NCBI GenBank assembly: GCA_946965045.2
Contig: OX337235.1
Span: forward strand, 1,302,001 to 1,366,000
Direction of reading: 5' to 3'
Source of the DNA: Epithemia pelagica
Taxonomy: Eukaryota; Bacillariophyta; Bacillariophyceae; Surirellales; Surirellaceae
Length of the DNA: 64,000 bases
In this document: one piece after another, positions 30,601-39,768 of the stretch
Layout: the number at the start of each line of letters is the position of its first letter
Numbering within the stretch: the stretch's first letter is position 1
Notes under the pieces: generated by a model
What the model was told of the DNA's origin: nothing
The model's database searches: none
Seen by the model: only the letters and a program-made list of their open reading frames with translations
Position numbers and translations under genes: made by a program

Positions 30601-31820
30601 GTATTGGATGGAGAAAGACTTGGCGTTCCGGACGGACTTGACGATGGTTCAACAGATGGAATTGATGATGGACTGTCAGAGGGAGATGCTGATGGTATTG
30701 TCGAAGGTGACCATGTCGGAACCGATGATGGTGATACGGATGGAGAAGCAGAAGGTGTACTCGAAGGCATATGAGTCGGAGATGGGGTAGGAGCTGCTGA
30801 TGGAGAAGCCGATGGTTGTTCAGAAGGAAATGTCGAGGGCTGCATCGTTGGGGCTACCGACGGCTGATTGGTCGGCAATTCCGTTGGAAAGTGGGTTGGT
30901 TGCGACGAAGGCTTTGAACTCGGAGATTCACTCGGCGTCACGGTAGGCTCATTCGATGGTAATGGTGAGGGACCCTGACTTGGTGATTTCGTCGGCGTCA
31001 GTGATGGCTCGTCAGTGGGCGTGGCCGTAGGTGCAAAGGATGGTTCAAGAGAAGGTAGCGACGAAGGGAAATTGGTAGATTCATTACTCGGTGATGAACT
31101 AGGGATTGTTGAAGGAGTGGATGTTGGTAAGAGTGTCGGTGTTGAACTTGGTTTTGATGAAGGATGATTGGAAGGGAATAAAGTAAAGGCTGACGGAGTT
31201 GATGAAGGAATCGGACTCGGTAGTTGGCTTGCAAGAGGAGTAGGTGCTGCCGATGGTGAAACAGATGGGCTTTTTGTTGTGGGAGACGAACTTGGAAGGC
31301 CCGATGGATTGGTGGAAGGATTGTTGCTTTGTGATGTCGTTAGCTGGAAGGAAGGACTTGTTGGAAGAGACGTCGGAGATATACTGGAAGGATTCATGGA
31401 AGGTTGGACTGTTGGGCTCTCGACTGGTCTGCTTGATGGTACCGGCGTCGGAAACTGAGAGGGCACCAAAGTGGGTTCGGTACTTGTGGGCATCACAGAC
31501 GGAGGTATGCTAGGCCTCTCACTCGGATTGACCGACGGAATGGGTGAAGGAATGACTGATTCCGATGGAAGAGAGCTTGGAGCCATGCTGTCGGTCTCGC
31601 TTGATGTCGTTGTAGCTGTTTGATCGATATTTGGCCTTGATGAAGGCTCTGATGATAGAGTGGGTATTGTTGAATGTACACTTGGTGTAGAACTGGGACT
31701 AAAGGAAGGAAGGTTGCTCAATGACTCCACCCGTCTGGTCCTCAACAAGGAAGCGTCAGGGACCGCTTCGTTTGCCGATGCATCCGGTACAAACGGCAAC
31801 AGGAGCGTCCAGAAAAGCAT
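27630..31820 (-). CDS. PSP-repeat single-pass membrane protein with cytosolic PDZ domain
   Basis: Single frame, ATG 31820 (MLFWTLLLPFVPDASANEA, signal peptide); the in-frame codons upstream lack support. 1,396 aa. Order: Ser/Pro-repeat mucin-like stalk (31690-30098); a Cys-rich ShK-like module at about 30095-29945 (CHDEASYQN ... CLNWQFLG ... CPVSCNVAC); a SEA-like folded ectodomain (TLLNVQEELGSTSVGVFEE) to about 29520; TM helix at about 29485-29417 (AGSIVSAAVIGAVVIGLMIF) followed by RRRN stop-transfer; a long Ser-rich cytosolic region; C-terminal PDZ at about 28045-27820 (GKLGLLIEQQPFKGVVITKV ... MPGDRIVNVNGTRTDHL). It resembles the gene at 39769-42105. Likely a cell-wall or surface sensor/adhesin linked to cytosolic partners; ligand unknown. 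Confidence 0.8.
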   Translation of the reverse strand: MLFWTLLLPFVPDASANEAVPDASLLRTRRVESLSNLPSFSPSSTPSVHSTIPTLSSEPSSRPNIDQTATTTSSETDSMAPSSLPSESVIPSPIPSVNPSERPSIPPSVMPTSTEPTLVPSQFPTPVPSSRPVESPTVQPSMNPSSISPTSLPTSPSFQLTTSQSNNPSTNPSGLPSSSPTTKSPSVSPSAAPTPLASQLPSPIPSSTPSAFTLFPSNHPSSKPSSTPTLLPTSTPSTIPSSSPSNESTNFPSSLPSLEPSFAPTATPTDEPSLTPTKSPSQGPSPLPSNEPTVTPSESPSSKPSSQPTHFPTELPTNQPSVAPTMQPSTFPSEQPSASPSAAPTPSPTHMPSSTPSASPSVSPSSVPTWSPSTIPSASPSDSPSSIPSVEPSSSPSGTPSLSPSNTPSSNPSAPPSFNPSSSPSSSPTSSPSSQPSTSPTSVPSSEPSVSPTATPSTAPSESPTASPSSEPSSAPSSSPSTSPSSSPSGSPSMQPSLSPTSSPSSVPSKSPSAQPSTAPSSSPSSSPSNSPSTSPSNMPSSQPSSSPSTSPSSSPSTEPSSSPSTSPSTSPTLTCHDEASYQNPVTSSSCESHRGTNCLNWQFLGLNSIQVFELLNNCPVSCNVACEAIGQIDWTFTTTLLNVQEELGSTSVGVFEEVTSSFISDFLTSQFPDDTFVLDPIVVTSQTEVANNGERKLRALQDTTTIEIEIIYELKGATINIDTTTSQENVDDVLQSTGFTQALQSSGDTTLATAVVKLPPSPSEIQEVVGNTGSGNPARGAVAGSIVSAAVIGAVVIGLMIFSRRRNKSQAFMPENNTVFENVPGNSVASPRSASMSPSFDIANSFGSKIVASMSPHSDGELNRSSQQSVATSVVSSESEEVEPHPFSGVVPPMIVIDNIESDTTDTERSKKVSHIVPGMQLRADSALVSAINDKTKPFNASVIADFISKKVVDTAPRHTMDTIQLNRGESFNVFSSDADEAEDTDYASSVDAREDEEVERITEGNSNNASSRDRNPNTESRSTTTSRYAAASVKPPTKRPWAMASRPPRVPSDGSNSRGSPRSNTDSPSMMNRDRSLTPPPTQSPKQQNSDNHGSPSKTSGEGTPGQSNAADDTNGAFRTRILDSLWTRVTQKRSLSDTSDGEKSSRNKKDTPARGRPTSQGSSSVGRSANPVQSSNTSSHANRTSGHGTARASSQTPSLNRSSSNGSNHGPSVGQVPSHVRSNSQGSHHVRTNSRTSSASSGGRSFSEEGVLETFEAPAKGKLGLLIEQQPFKGVVITKVKDYSPLLGQIMPGDRIVNVNGTRTDHLNLGEVLRIMSNASKTWNGLLRLTVLRPHNEEYIDPLRDPRFEHSFEGDARPVQDIMNEASYDFDRITSYSSTPPTEFFNDIRHPPT
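30098..31690 (-). repeat. long Ser-Pro repeat region (SPSSxPS units)
   Basis: About 1.6 kb of degenerate 12- to 18-bp coding units for PSSSPS/PSxxPS, with Thr-rich variants (PTxxPS) toward the N-terminal side. Open frames on the opposite strand (Asp/Gly-rich) are mirror artefacts of this composition. Confidence 0.9.
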
Positions 31821-33033
31821 AGTAGGAAACGAATTTGGGCTACGATTGGTGGAGGAGCGGAACTTGTAGCATTCACAGCGTTCGGTCTCGTCGCAAGATG
31901 CACCACAAAATAGAGAGGACGGGGAAGGAAGACAATGAGTCTCATCCGTCTTGTGTGGGGATGCTCCGTCAACGAGTCGGCCTGCGTTCCCGTCTAAAAG
32001 ATTGTATAGTTCTTTAATTATTCTTAAACTGACCACGTCCGCACGCCGCTCGCCGATCCGGAGTGGCCACATTCAATCAATCGGACCAACCTGGCACGTG
32101 TCCAATCTACCTCTACTACACGTAGGCACGTAGGAGTAGTAAGGTAGGCTTCCGCCGAATTGGCGACTGTCACTTCTCTTCTGGGGCCATGATGGAGAGG
32201 ACACTCGGAAATTTGGCATGACATGGTCGGATGTGCATCTCCGTGCCGACAACATGAAACAATAGGTCGGAGCAGTAATTGGTATACACAGACCTACTTG
32301 GACGAGAGAGGAGAATTCCGAGCGCATTGAGGAAGTGAAATTGTAGACATAACGTATATAAGATAACTTTCCTGAATCCTGAATGTGATACAATTGCAAT
32401 TTCGCGGCATTTTGACTCCCAACTACCTACGAGGTCGCCACAGCATACATTGGGATGGGGACGTATCAACTCCACCACATAAATAGGATGCTTTATTCGG
32501 AGAGGCACCGTTTGCTTTTTTTGTTGTTCCTCCGCCTGCAATAATGTCAATGAATGTCTATGAATGCTCTCGTTAGTGCCTTTCCCACATGGATCTCCCT
32601 TGATAATTGAGATGAATCTCCATAGTCATGGTTGGCCTGTATGTTGACTCTATTTCGTTTGGTGTTGAGCGGTGCACCGACCTTTTCGTTGCTTCTTGTG
32701 GATGCGGCGTGTGCTCGCGTCGTGCTGGTACCCCTGGGAGCACGTCTGGACAGTTGCGATTCATCCCCAAACAGCATACATCAAAATTTGAAGGAAAAGG
32801 TTCATTCGAAGACACGGTCAGGTCCTTCGGTGTCTCCTCTTCTCTAGAACTAGCGGCCATACATGATGTGTTGATCATTTATATTAGGTATATCGAAACA
32901 ATTCCATACGGATAAATTAAAGGGGAAATACCAAAACGTTCCAGCCGTCCAGAGCTGGAATGGCGTTCTTTCCCCGGCTTGTGTTGTTGATGGCCACCAC
33001 ACTTCATCATCAACCCCCATTAATAAAATTAAA
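31821..33033. other. intergenic, no supported gene
   Basis: 5' region of the PSP/PDZ gene and 3' region of casein kinase 1. Frames of 60-126 codons on both strands have no recognisable content. Confidence 0.5.
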
Positions 33034-34232
33034 TTAGTACCGTCCTTCTTCCATGCCATCGTTTTGGATACGTTCGCCTCCTGAACTACTTCCTTCCAAT
33101 CGGTTCCAGTCCCAATCCAGACTGCTGTGATTGTTCGTGTAACCTTGAGACCGGAAAAGGTCACGGAACATACCTCGAAGATAGGCGATATTAGGTTTCG
33201 CCTCGAACTTGAGGGAACGGCAATAAGCCAAGTATTCTGCAAACTGGGAAGGGCATCCTTGACATAGGGCGGGGATGGTAATCGACTGTTTCTTCTCCAT
33301 AATCAACTTGTATTTCTTGGTGGCCGACTTAGCCTTGAGACCTTGCCACGGGAGTCCTCCTTTCAAGAAATAAACAAGAACGTATCCAATGGATTCCAAA
33401 TCGTCACGTCGCGATTGTTCTACACCCAAGTGATTATTGATAGATGCATAACGAGGAGTTCCGGTGAGAGACCGACCTTCTCTCTGCGGAATGTGTTGGA
33501 GTGTTCGAGGGTGACGGTATCGCTTTGACAAACCGAAATCAATGCAGTAAATGAAATTTCCATTGCCTCGTCCGGCATCCGTAACAAAATTGGCTGGTTT
33601 GATATCACGATGGATCAAATGCCGAGAATGCATCAATTCTACACGTTCCAACATTTGATCCGCCACCATGAGAACCGTCTTTAAAGAAAACCGCCGGCCA
33701 CATTTGTTGAATTGATCCTCAAGAGAAGGACCCAAAAGGTCCATGACCATCAGGTTGTAGGAATCTTGGGTTCCGAAATAGTGGACCTTGGCGAATCCGG
33801 GAGCATTTTGCAATTCACGGTACACCTTATACTCATGACGAAGCTGAGGGCATCTGGCACCGTGCTTTTCAAATTTTACGGCAACCTATAGACACAATGT
33901 AGTTATCATGGTCAGAAATCGGCATCCAAAGCGCAACAGAAAGTGAAAACTGTTGGGACTGACCGCGGTACCCGGCGCCGCCGCGTCTTTGTGAACCGAA
34001 AAAGTCTGTGTCCCACCATCAACGTACCTTTTCACCATTGGCTCCAACTCCAAGGTAAATATCACCAAACGATCCCCCACCCACACGTTTTGTGATGCGG
34101 TATTTCTAATTTCCATCAAACAAACAAAACCAAACGATTGTCATGGAAACGAAACGAGACGGTCAGTGCCATGGTCATCCACAGTCCCTACGAGGCCCTA
34201 CGTAGAAAACGTACCGAGATCGACGACTGCAT
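33034..34232 (-). CDS. casein kinase 1 family protein kinase, three exons
   Basis: Minus-strand exons 34232-34215 (only six codons, MQSSIS), 34105-34028 and 33885-33034; introns of 109 nt (GTACGT..ATTAG) and 142 nt (GTACGT..TATAG). The joined protein, 315 aa, starts MQSSISKYRITKRVGGGSFG. Motifs: glycine loop GGGSFGDIYLG, catalytic Lys in VAVKFEKH, HRDIKPANF, DFGLSKRY and the CK1 hallmark YASINNHLGVEQSRRDDLES in place of APE. The domain fills almost the whole protein; the tail after FRSQGY is short, unlike long-tailed CK1 delta/epsilon, and closest to CK1 alpha-like forms. Expected roles: Wnt-independent signalling, trafficking, clock or cell-cycle control; not decidable here. The first exon is inferred only from the ATG, frame and donor. 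Confidence 0.88.
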
Positions 34233-34733
34233 GGCGGGCTGTTTTCCTTCGTGCGGCCAAAACCCGTTTTATGTTCGAGACCGAATTGTGCTATCTCTCT
34301 CTCGCTGTCTGTCACTGCGGCGGGCGGCGGCTGTGTGTGAGTCGCCAATCGATTCGAAGGTACTCCTCCAACCGATAGTGGCTCACGCTCGTTACCACTG
34401 CCGCCAATCTCCCACCGCTTACATAAGCCGGCAAGTGGGGTCGGCGAGAATCCTTCATAGTATTCCATAATTGAGAGAAGCCTCCCCGGCCGGCACGTGT
34501 CAGACACCCCCTCCCCGCTCTCCAAAAAACAACGCCCAATAGGATACGAGTCCTCAAAGCTGGGGAGTGTCGCGTTTGGATTAGACCCATACAGCTTACG
34601 ACACACACGCCTGACAACACCCGCGCTCCGCGCTCTGTTCTCCGATTCTGCTCCCCAAATCCCAAAAACTGCATCAGTCCGGATCTTTGTGCTGCCAATC
34701 GAGAATCCTCTTCGTCGTCATCATTCATCAATC
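34233..34733. promoter_or_regulatory. divergent intergenic region of CK1 and LRR genes
   Basis: 501 bp separate the inferred CK1 ATG (minus) from the LRR-gene ATG (plus), so it must hold both promoters and 5' UTRs. The plus frame is open back to 34497 but begins there with GTG. No TATA-like or other defined element could be called. Confidence 0.4.
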
Positions 34734-36176
34734 ATGCGAGAGATTCCTCCCTTGCAGGTTTTGTGTCTCCGTGTGGTTGGATCACACGCTTGTTCCGCCG
34801 AAACCACCTTTGCCAAAGATGGCAAAGAAGAGCCGAGCTTGGCGAGTCGATTGCTTCGAAGTTTTCACCGTCGTCCGGCCGTACTGGTGGAATCTCCCAA
34901 CCATGAACAACAACAACAACAACAACTAGTAGCTACGGAAGAACTACCACCGCTTCGACGGACGCCCTGTATTGGACCAGGAAGCGCACGTCGAGCACAA
35001 GCCAATGAAGTGGATTTGCATCATCCCTTTGCGGGATGCAAGGCCGGAAGCAACCACCACCAGCCACAGCAGCAGACAACCAACACGGCCTTTTGGATGC
35101 AATATGGAAATCCCGCCATGGATTGTCTCCAATGCTACATTGACGCTCTGGTAGAACTAGGTCGTATGGATGACAGTCGATTGGGTCGTCACTTTTTTGA
35201 AGAATGGAGAGCCAATGTTCTTTTGGCCCATTCGTCCCAGATGCCGACCGAAACGCCCACAGCTCCGACGACACGGACGCCTGCTTCCAAAAAACGACGA
35301 CGGACGTTACCTACATCTTCTTTGGCATCCAAAGCGTCGCCCTCGGAACTGGGCAATGACGGAGGAATTCCCATTGTGGGTTCCCTATCCCTACACAATT
35401 GTACGATTTCCACTGAAACCTTTTCGGCCATGCAATCCAGTCAAATGGGTGTGTATTTGGCCGTCCTCGATCTTTCCGGTGTCGGCGGCCTCACCGACAC
35501 CATGTTGGAAGGCTTCCTTCCACAATGCACCCAACTGGAACGGTTATCGATTAAAAATTGTCGTCGTGTCACCAACAAGGGTGCCAACGCCATTGCCAAG
35601 CACGAGGCCAGTACTCTGGTGAGTCTGGATCTCGGTGGTGTCTACAACATTGACATTTCCAAAGTTTTGGAACTAGTGGAACAAATGACCAAACTACAAG
35701 AATTGCATGCCAGTGGTTTGGGTTGGACCGACAGCACGATGGAACAATTGACTCAACTTTGTCCCGATTGGAAGGCCCTCAGCTTATCGTACAGCTTACA
35801 ACTCTCTCAAACAGCCTTGCGGCAAGCCTTGCTTCCAGTCGGCACGTCTCTTTTGTCCTTGTCCTTGGCCTTTTGCGAAGCGGTTGTGGACAATGCCCTT
35901 TTGGGCATGTTGGGTCGCAATTTGCCTCGGTTGTTGTATTTGGATATTCGGGGCAATTCCAGTTTGACGACACTGACGGGATGGTACGATGGTCGAGTTT
36001 CGGCCGATTTACTCCAGAGTCAACCCTTGACTGTATTGGGACGGTATTCCGGCCTCTCCCAAGCCAGTGTGGAAGAAACGAGACGTGTGCATCCCCGGGA
36101 ATCCTCCGAATTGACCGTCGTTTTGGATGGAACAGGGACTGGCTTGGGTATCATGAGTGAACTGGCGTCCAACTGA
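34734..36176 (+). CDS. leucine-rich-repeat protein, AMN1/F-box-LRR-like
   Basis: ATG 34734 is the first real ATG in the frame; 480 aa. The N-terminal quarter is basic with a poly-Gln tract (QQQQQQ). A helical segment with Trp/Cys (FWMQYGNPAMDCLQCYIDAL) precedes a basic KKRRRTL stretch that may be a nuclear signal. The C-terminal half has Cys-containing/RNI-type LRRs: VGSLSLHNCTIS, LAVLDLSGVGGLTDTML, LERLSIKNCRRVTNKGANAI, LVSLDLGGVYNID, LQELHASGLGWTDSTM, KALSLSYSLQLSQTAL, LLSLSLAFCEAVVDNAL and LLYLDIRGNSSL. This pattern is known from AMN1 and FBXL proteins; no clear F-box was seen. Probably an adaptor; partner unknown. Confidence 0.8.
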   Translation: MREIPPLQVLCLRVVGSHACSAETTFAKDGKEEPSLASRLLRSFHRRPAVLVESPNHEQQQQQQLVATEELPPLRRTPCIGPGSARRAQANEVDLHHPFAGCKAGSNHHQPQQQTTNTAFWMQYGNPAMDCLQCYIDALVELGRMDDSRLGRHFFEEWRANVLLAHSSQMPTETPTAPTTRTPASKKRRRTLPTSSLASKASPSELGNDGGIPIVGSLSLHNCTISTETFSAMQSSQMGVYLAVLDLSGVGGLTDTMLEGFLPQCTQLERLSIKNCRRVTNKGANAIAKHEASTLVSLDLGGVYNIDISKVLELVEQMTKLQELHASGLGWTDSTMEQLTQLCPDWKALSLSYSLQLSQTALRQALLPVGTSLLSLSLAFCEAVVDNALLGMLGRNLPRLLYLDIRGNSSLTTLTGWYDGRVSADLLQSQPLTVLGRYSGLSQASVEETRRVHPRESSELTVVLDGTGTGLGIMSELASN

Positions 36177-37120
36177 ACCTCGTTTGTGGTGGTTTCTCCC
36201 ACGCATGATGGCGTTGCTCCTTGGATGCAGCAATTGTCCTCGTCGCAGCGGCACAACGTCTCGAGTCGTTTCTACTTGCAAAGTCTACCTCGCACTCTAC
36301 TTGGTAACCTTTTCATGACACGAACAATTTCTGATTCTCCTGTCCATTTACCCACCAGACTAGAGATTTGGTCCAAAAGGACGTGGTGCGACAGTTCCAA
36401 TCAAAAGACAGCATCGATCGAAACGTTTCTACTCGTATCCCTCTACAGCGTCCATGGACCCTTGCTTTCGGAGATGGGGGTGGGGAATCTATAATGTATC
36501 GTCGTCCTGTGCTCCGTTGCTTTGACCATTTGCTTTCAACTCTAGGGAGTTTTTGATCCAAGAGTACGGATACGAGTACTGGAGCAGTTGGCAACACAAT
36601 TGGCACGATAGGAGAACGAATACATGACTTGTAGTTGTTACAAAATCGAACAATGGGTTCCATTTCCTAATGTAGTAGCATCATCTTTGAACCTTGAACT
36701 AGGACGGCGACTCTCTACTAGTAGAGGCATGAAACTGGGTTCAACATTGTTCGTAGCGTTGCTGGAATCTGGAATACCTCCTACCTACCTAGATCAATAT
36801 GGATTTCAAATCGATCCGATTGGCAATCGGGACCAACTCTGGATTTATGAAGAAAGAAAAAGACCCCTCGCTTCGGCAGCATGCGCATCGGATGGGGCTG
36901 TTTTGAATCAAAGAGTGAACGCGTATTTGAAATAGAGCCATTTGTTATGTGACCTGATCTTGGAATACCTCTAATCAAGCCAGCCGACAGTGTGAATACG
37001 CAGGCCCATCCGCTTCCGGGTGGACATCCTTCTCCCGCCGACACATCCAGGTCCTCCTCTCGAACCAGTAGTACCCCAAACAACAAACAACAAAGTGATT
37101 TGCAACAAGGCAACCGGACA
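36177..37120. other. intergenic, no supported gene
   Basis: 944 bp. The downstream frame is open from 36992 but begins with GTG; short frames elsewhere lack content. Confidence 0.5.
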
Positions 37121-38488
37121 ATGGTAGTATACTTGGACCGTTGCTTTCCAATAATGATGGAGACCAAGACCCGTACACACGATTGTCTCGAGTCAAGAAG
37201 GACATCACGACGGTCCAATTCTTGTAGTAGTATTTTGTTGACCTGGGTACTACTACTCAGTCTCCTGAATCGGGTGGACAGTGCCCTGACCGATCTCACG
37301 GAACCGGAGGAGGAGACAACACGAGAATTGTACACTTGGACGGACTATCCATCGTTTTCACCCGTTTCCACTCCTCGAATAAGTACCAACGACTGGAAGA
37401 CTGCGGTAACATCGGATCAGGAACGAAGCCAATGGAGAAAGGACGACGACGACGACGACTATTACTACAACTACAAACAAGGAAAAAAGGACAAACAGGC
37501 ATGGAAGAGATATTACTATAATGACGATAGTGACAGCGACCGAGGAAAGAAACGCACCAAAGAAAACAGCTCGTACAATGACTCGGATCGGCAGGGGAAA
37601 AAGAAAAAGCGTGTACGAGTGTATCACCACTATCATCGTGGCAAGAAGGATGACGATCGTCGTGGCAAGAAGGATCGTACTCCAAAACCCTCTTATCCGG
37701 CTCCCAAACCCACGTCGAAACCAACTCCCAAACCCACCGACTCACAGACGCCTGTACCAACACCACGAACCACCGTGACACCGCGGCCCACAACGCCCGA
37801 ACCCTCCTCGGCTCCTTCGGGGAAAAAGAAAACCGAGGCACCCACTTCCATCCCTGTCCCAACGGAAATGCCAGTGGGCAAAAAGACTTCAGCGCCGACT
37901 CCTCAACCCATGGATGGGCCAACCGCCATGCCCACCGGCAAAAAGGGACCCGAACCGACACCTCCACCCATGGATGGGCCTACCGCCATGCCCACCGGCA
38001 AAAAGGGACCCGAACCGACTCCTCCCCCCATTGACGGGCCGACCGCCATGCCCACGGGGAAAAAGGGACCCGAACCGACACCTCCACCCACGACAGAGGC
38101 ACCCACACCCAACATTGCTGTGCCAACCGTGAAACCCAGTTTGACGACGACTCCGGCTCCCACGGGCAAAAAGGGGGACAACAACACTGGAGCACCCACC
38201 CGGTTGCCACCCACGGGAGCTCCCGTTCCTGGAGGCGTACCACCATCCCCCGCACCCACGGGCAAGAAAACGGATCCCACGCTAGCACCGGGAGAGACGG
38301 CGGCCCCCACGGCGGGCAAAAAGGGTGGTGCGACACCGGCACCTTCGGCGGCGGCGACGGGTCCAACGACCCAGCCCTTGAATAGCCCCACTCCCACGGG
38401 CAAAAAGGGAAGTGACACGGAGGATGATGCGGATGACGACGACGATGACGTCACTTCGCCGGCACCCACAGGAAAGAAACGTTTGTAA
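37121..38488 (+). CDS. secreted Lys-rich PTGKKG-repeat protein
   Basis: The frame is open from 36992 (GTG) but the first ATG is 37121, with another at 37154; about 455 aa. A hydrophobic segment (SSILLTWVLLLSLLNRVDSA) about 30 residues in acts as a signal peptide or anchor. The mature part: acidic/Tyr-rich (DDDDDDYYYNYKQGKK), then many GKK motifs among Arg/Asp/Tyr residues, then a Pro/Thr-rich region with PTGKKG repeats, including three 60-bp units at 37921-38100, and an acidic patch before the terminal PTGKKRL. No cysteine-rich domain. Lys clusters plus Ser/Thr and acidic residues in a secreted diatom protein recall silaffin-type silica-matrix proteins, but this is composition only. Could also be a cell-wall glycoprotein. 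Confidence 0.7.
   Translation: MVVYLDRCFPIMMETKTRTHDCLESRRTSRRSNSCSSILLTWVLLLSLLNRVDSALTDLTEPEEETTRELYTWTDYPSFSPVSTPRISTNDWKTAVTSDQERSQWRKDDDDDDYYYNYKQGKKDKQAWKRYYYNDDSDSDRGKKRTKENSSYNDSDRQGKKKKRVRVYHHYHRGKKDDDRRGKKDRTPKPSYPAPKPTSKPTPKPTDSQTPVPTPRTTVTPRPTTPEPSSAPSGKKKTEAPTSIPVPTEMPVGKKTSAPTPQPMDGPTAMPTGKKGPEPTPPPMDGPTAMPTGKKGPEPTPPPIDGPTAMPTGKKGPEPTPPPTTEAPTPNIAVPTVKPSLTTTPAPTGKKGDNNTGAPTRLPPTGAPVPGGVPPSPAPTGKKTDPTLAPGETAAPTAGKKGGATPAPSAAATGPTTQPLNSPTPTGKKGSDTEDDADDDDDDVTSPAPTGKKRL
37921..38100 (+). repeat. three tandem 60-bp coding units
   Basis: Three consecutive 60-bp copies with only a few substitutions, encoding MPTGKKGPEPTPPPMDGPTA-like 20-residue units. Confidence 0.95.
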
Positions 38489-39768
38489 GAACGAGAATCA
38501 CGAAAGGTTTGGTTCTTTGTTGTTGAAAAGAAGAAGATGCATCCTTGCGTAATTTCGGATCGACAAAGGCCTTACTCCGAACCAATCGAAAAACGATCCA
38601 ACTGTACTCGTGGCCCTCCGGGACGATCCGGACCGACTCTGTGGGAGCCATGGTGTCATGTGTGAATTCACAGACATTGTAGTACGACTCATGTCCAGGA
38701 GTGCCTTGAAATCACTCCGCAGGAGCAGTCCACAGGGTCTATTGACACTCTATGTTTCGATATATACGAGACGAATCGAATGTGCAGGTCATGGATTCGA
38801 CCTCGTTTATTACTGTAGTTCTAGATATAATGTGTGACTAGTATGAAACCTTGAATTTCCTTGCGCGTTCGTCTTGTCTTGGACTGAAACACCAGAGTGT
38901 CGGGGGTGCGACCGCGATTTCAGACGACAAGTTGTATGGGGTGCATAGAAGACCTGGGGGTTGTCCCTTTTAGAAGAAACATTCATTTTCCTCTCTTTGT
39001 TTGCATCGTCTGAGACAGACACGCCAAAGTAGATTGAGGGGGTCTAACAGTGGAATGGTGCACTGGAAAAGGAGAGGAACACACGTGTGAGTGTGAGTGG
39101 GAGTTGCCACCACCCACCCCCGTTCGAATTTCTGTAGCGAGAACGAGTGGTTGGAGTTGTTGTTGTAATTTGGAAAAAGTGTGGAGAAATGGCTCCCGGT
39201 CGGTGCGCCCAGATTTCGGGGCTATGGAATGGTAACGGTCCTTGTTGTGCGATCGATGTGGGTCCTATGTAGGGTGCGCGCTGGAGATCTGTCGAAGGAT
39301 GGACATGCTCGCTTCTTACAACTTTCCAGTGGTTTGTACATCTGAAACTCATTACAATGTTTGAATAGAAATGAGTCGGTTCGCTGGAGCGTACCGAAAC
39401 TTGTCATTTGAGTGTGCATCCCATAACAACACGACCAAAAGCCCTCCTACGGGATCTTCAACGGATCAATGGGTACGCTGTTAGGGACCAACTCGCTGCT
39501 CTTCCACAGAACCAGGATGAGCCGCACTTGGACGTTTGGTTGGATGGAGCCGTTCCATCATTGCCATTGTGTTTCGTAGTGTGGTCTTGTTCATTTTGGA
39601 AAAGGCGCCTTTTTCCTTTCTTCTTGTCTTGTTTGGTGCAAGCGACTGTCCAGAGGAGTTTTACGGGTGGTGTTTGGTTTACACACACAATTGTCATCCT
39701 CCCCGTGTCTCTTTCGCCTCCTCTCTGTTGGTTGGCCATTCGGAACGAGACCCAGGAGCACCACCACC
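38489..39768. other. intergenic, no supported gene
   Basis: 1.28 kb. The next gene's frame is open from 39667, but ATG 39769 starts a clear signal peptide. Other frames (60-210 codons) around 39408-40040 are shadows of the next gene or short chance frames. Confidence 0.5.

Noticed and set aside
30268-31458. Asp/Gly-rich and His/Leu-rich open frames opposite the PSP region
   Set aside because: They are composition mirrors of the Ser-Pro repeat on the true coding strand.
37903-38469. Gly/Val-rich minus-strand frame of 188 codons
   Set aside because: Antisense shadow of the PTGKKG repeats, with no start context or domain.
37121-38488. CRISPR-like periodicity of the 60-bp units
   Set aside because: The units are contiguous without unique spacers, are coding, and the organism is eukaryotic.
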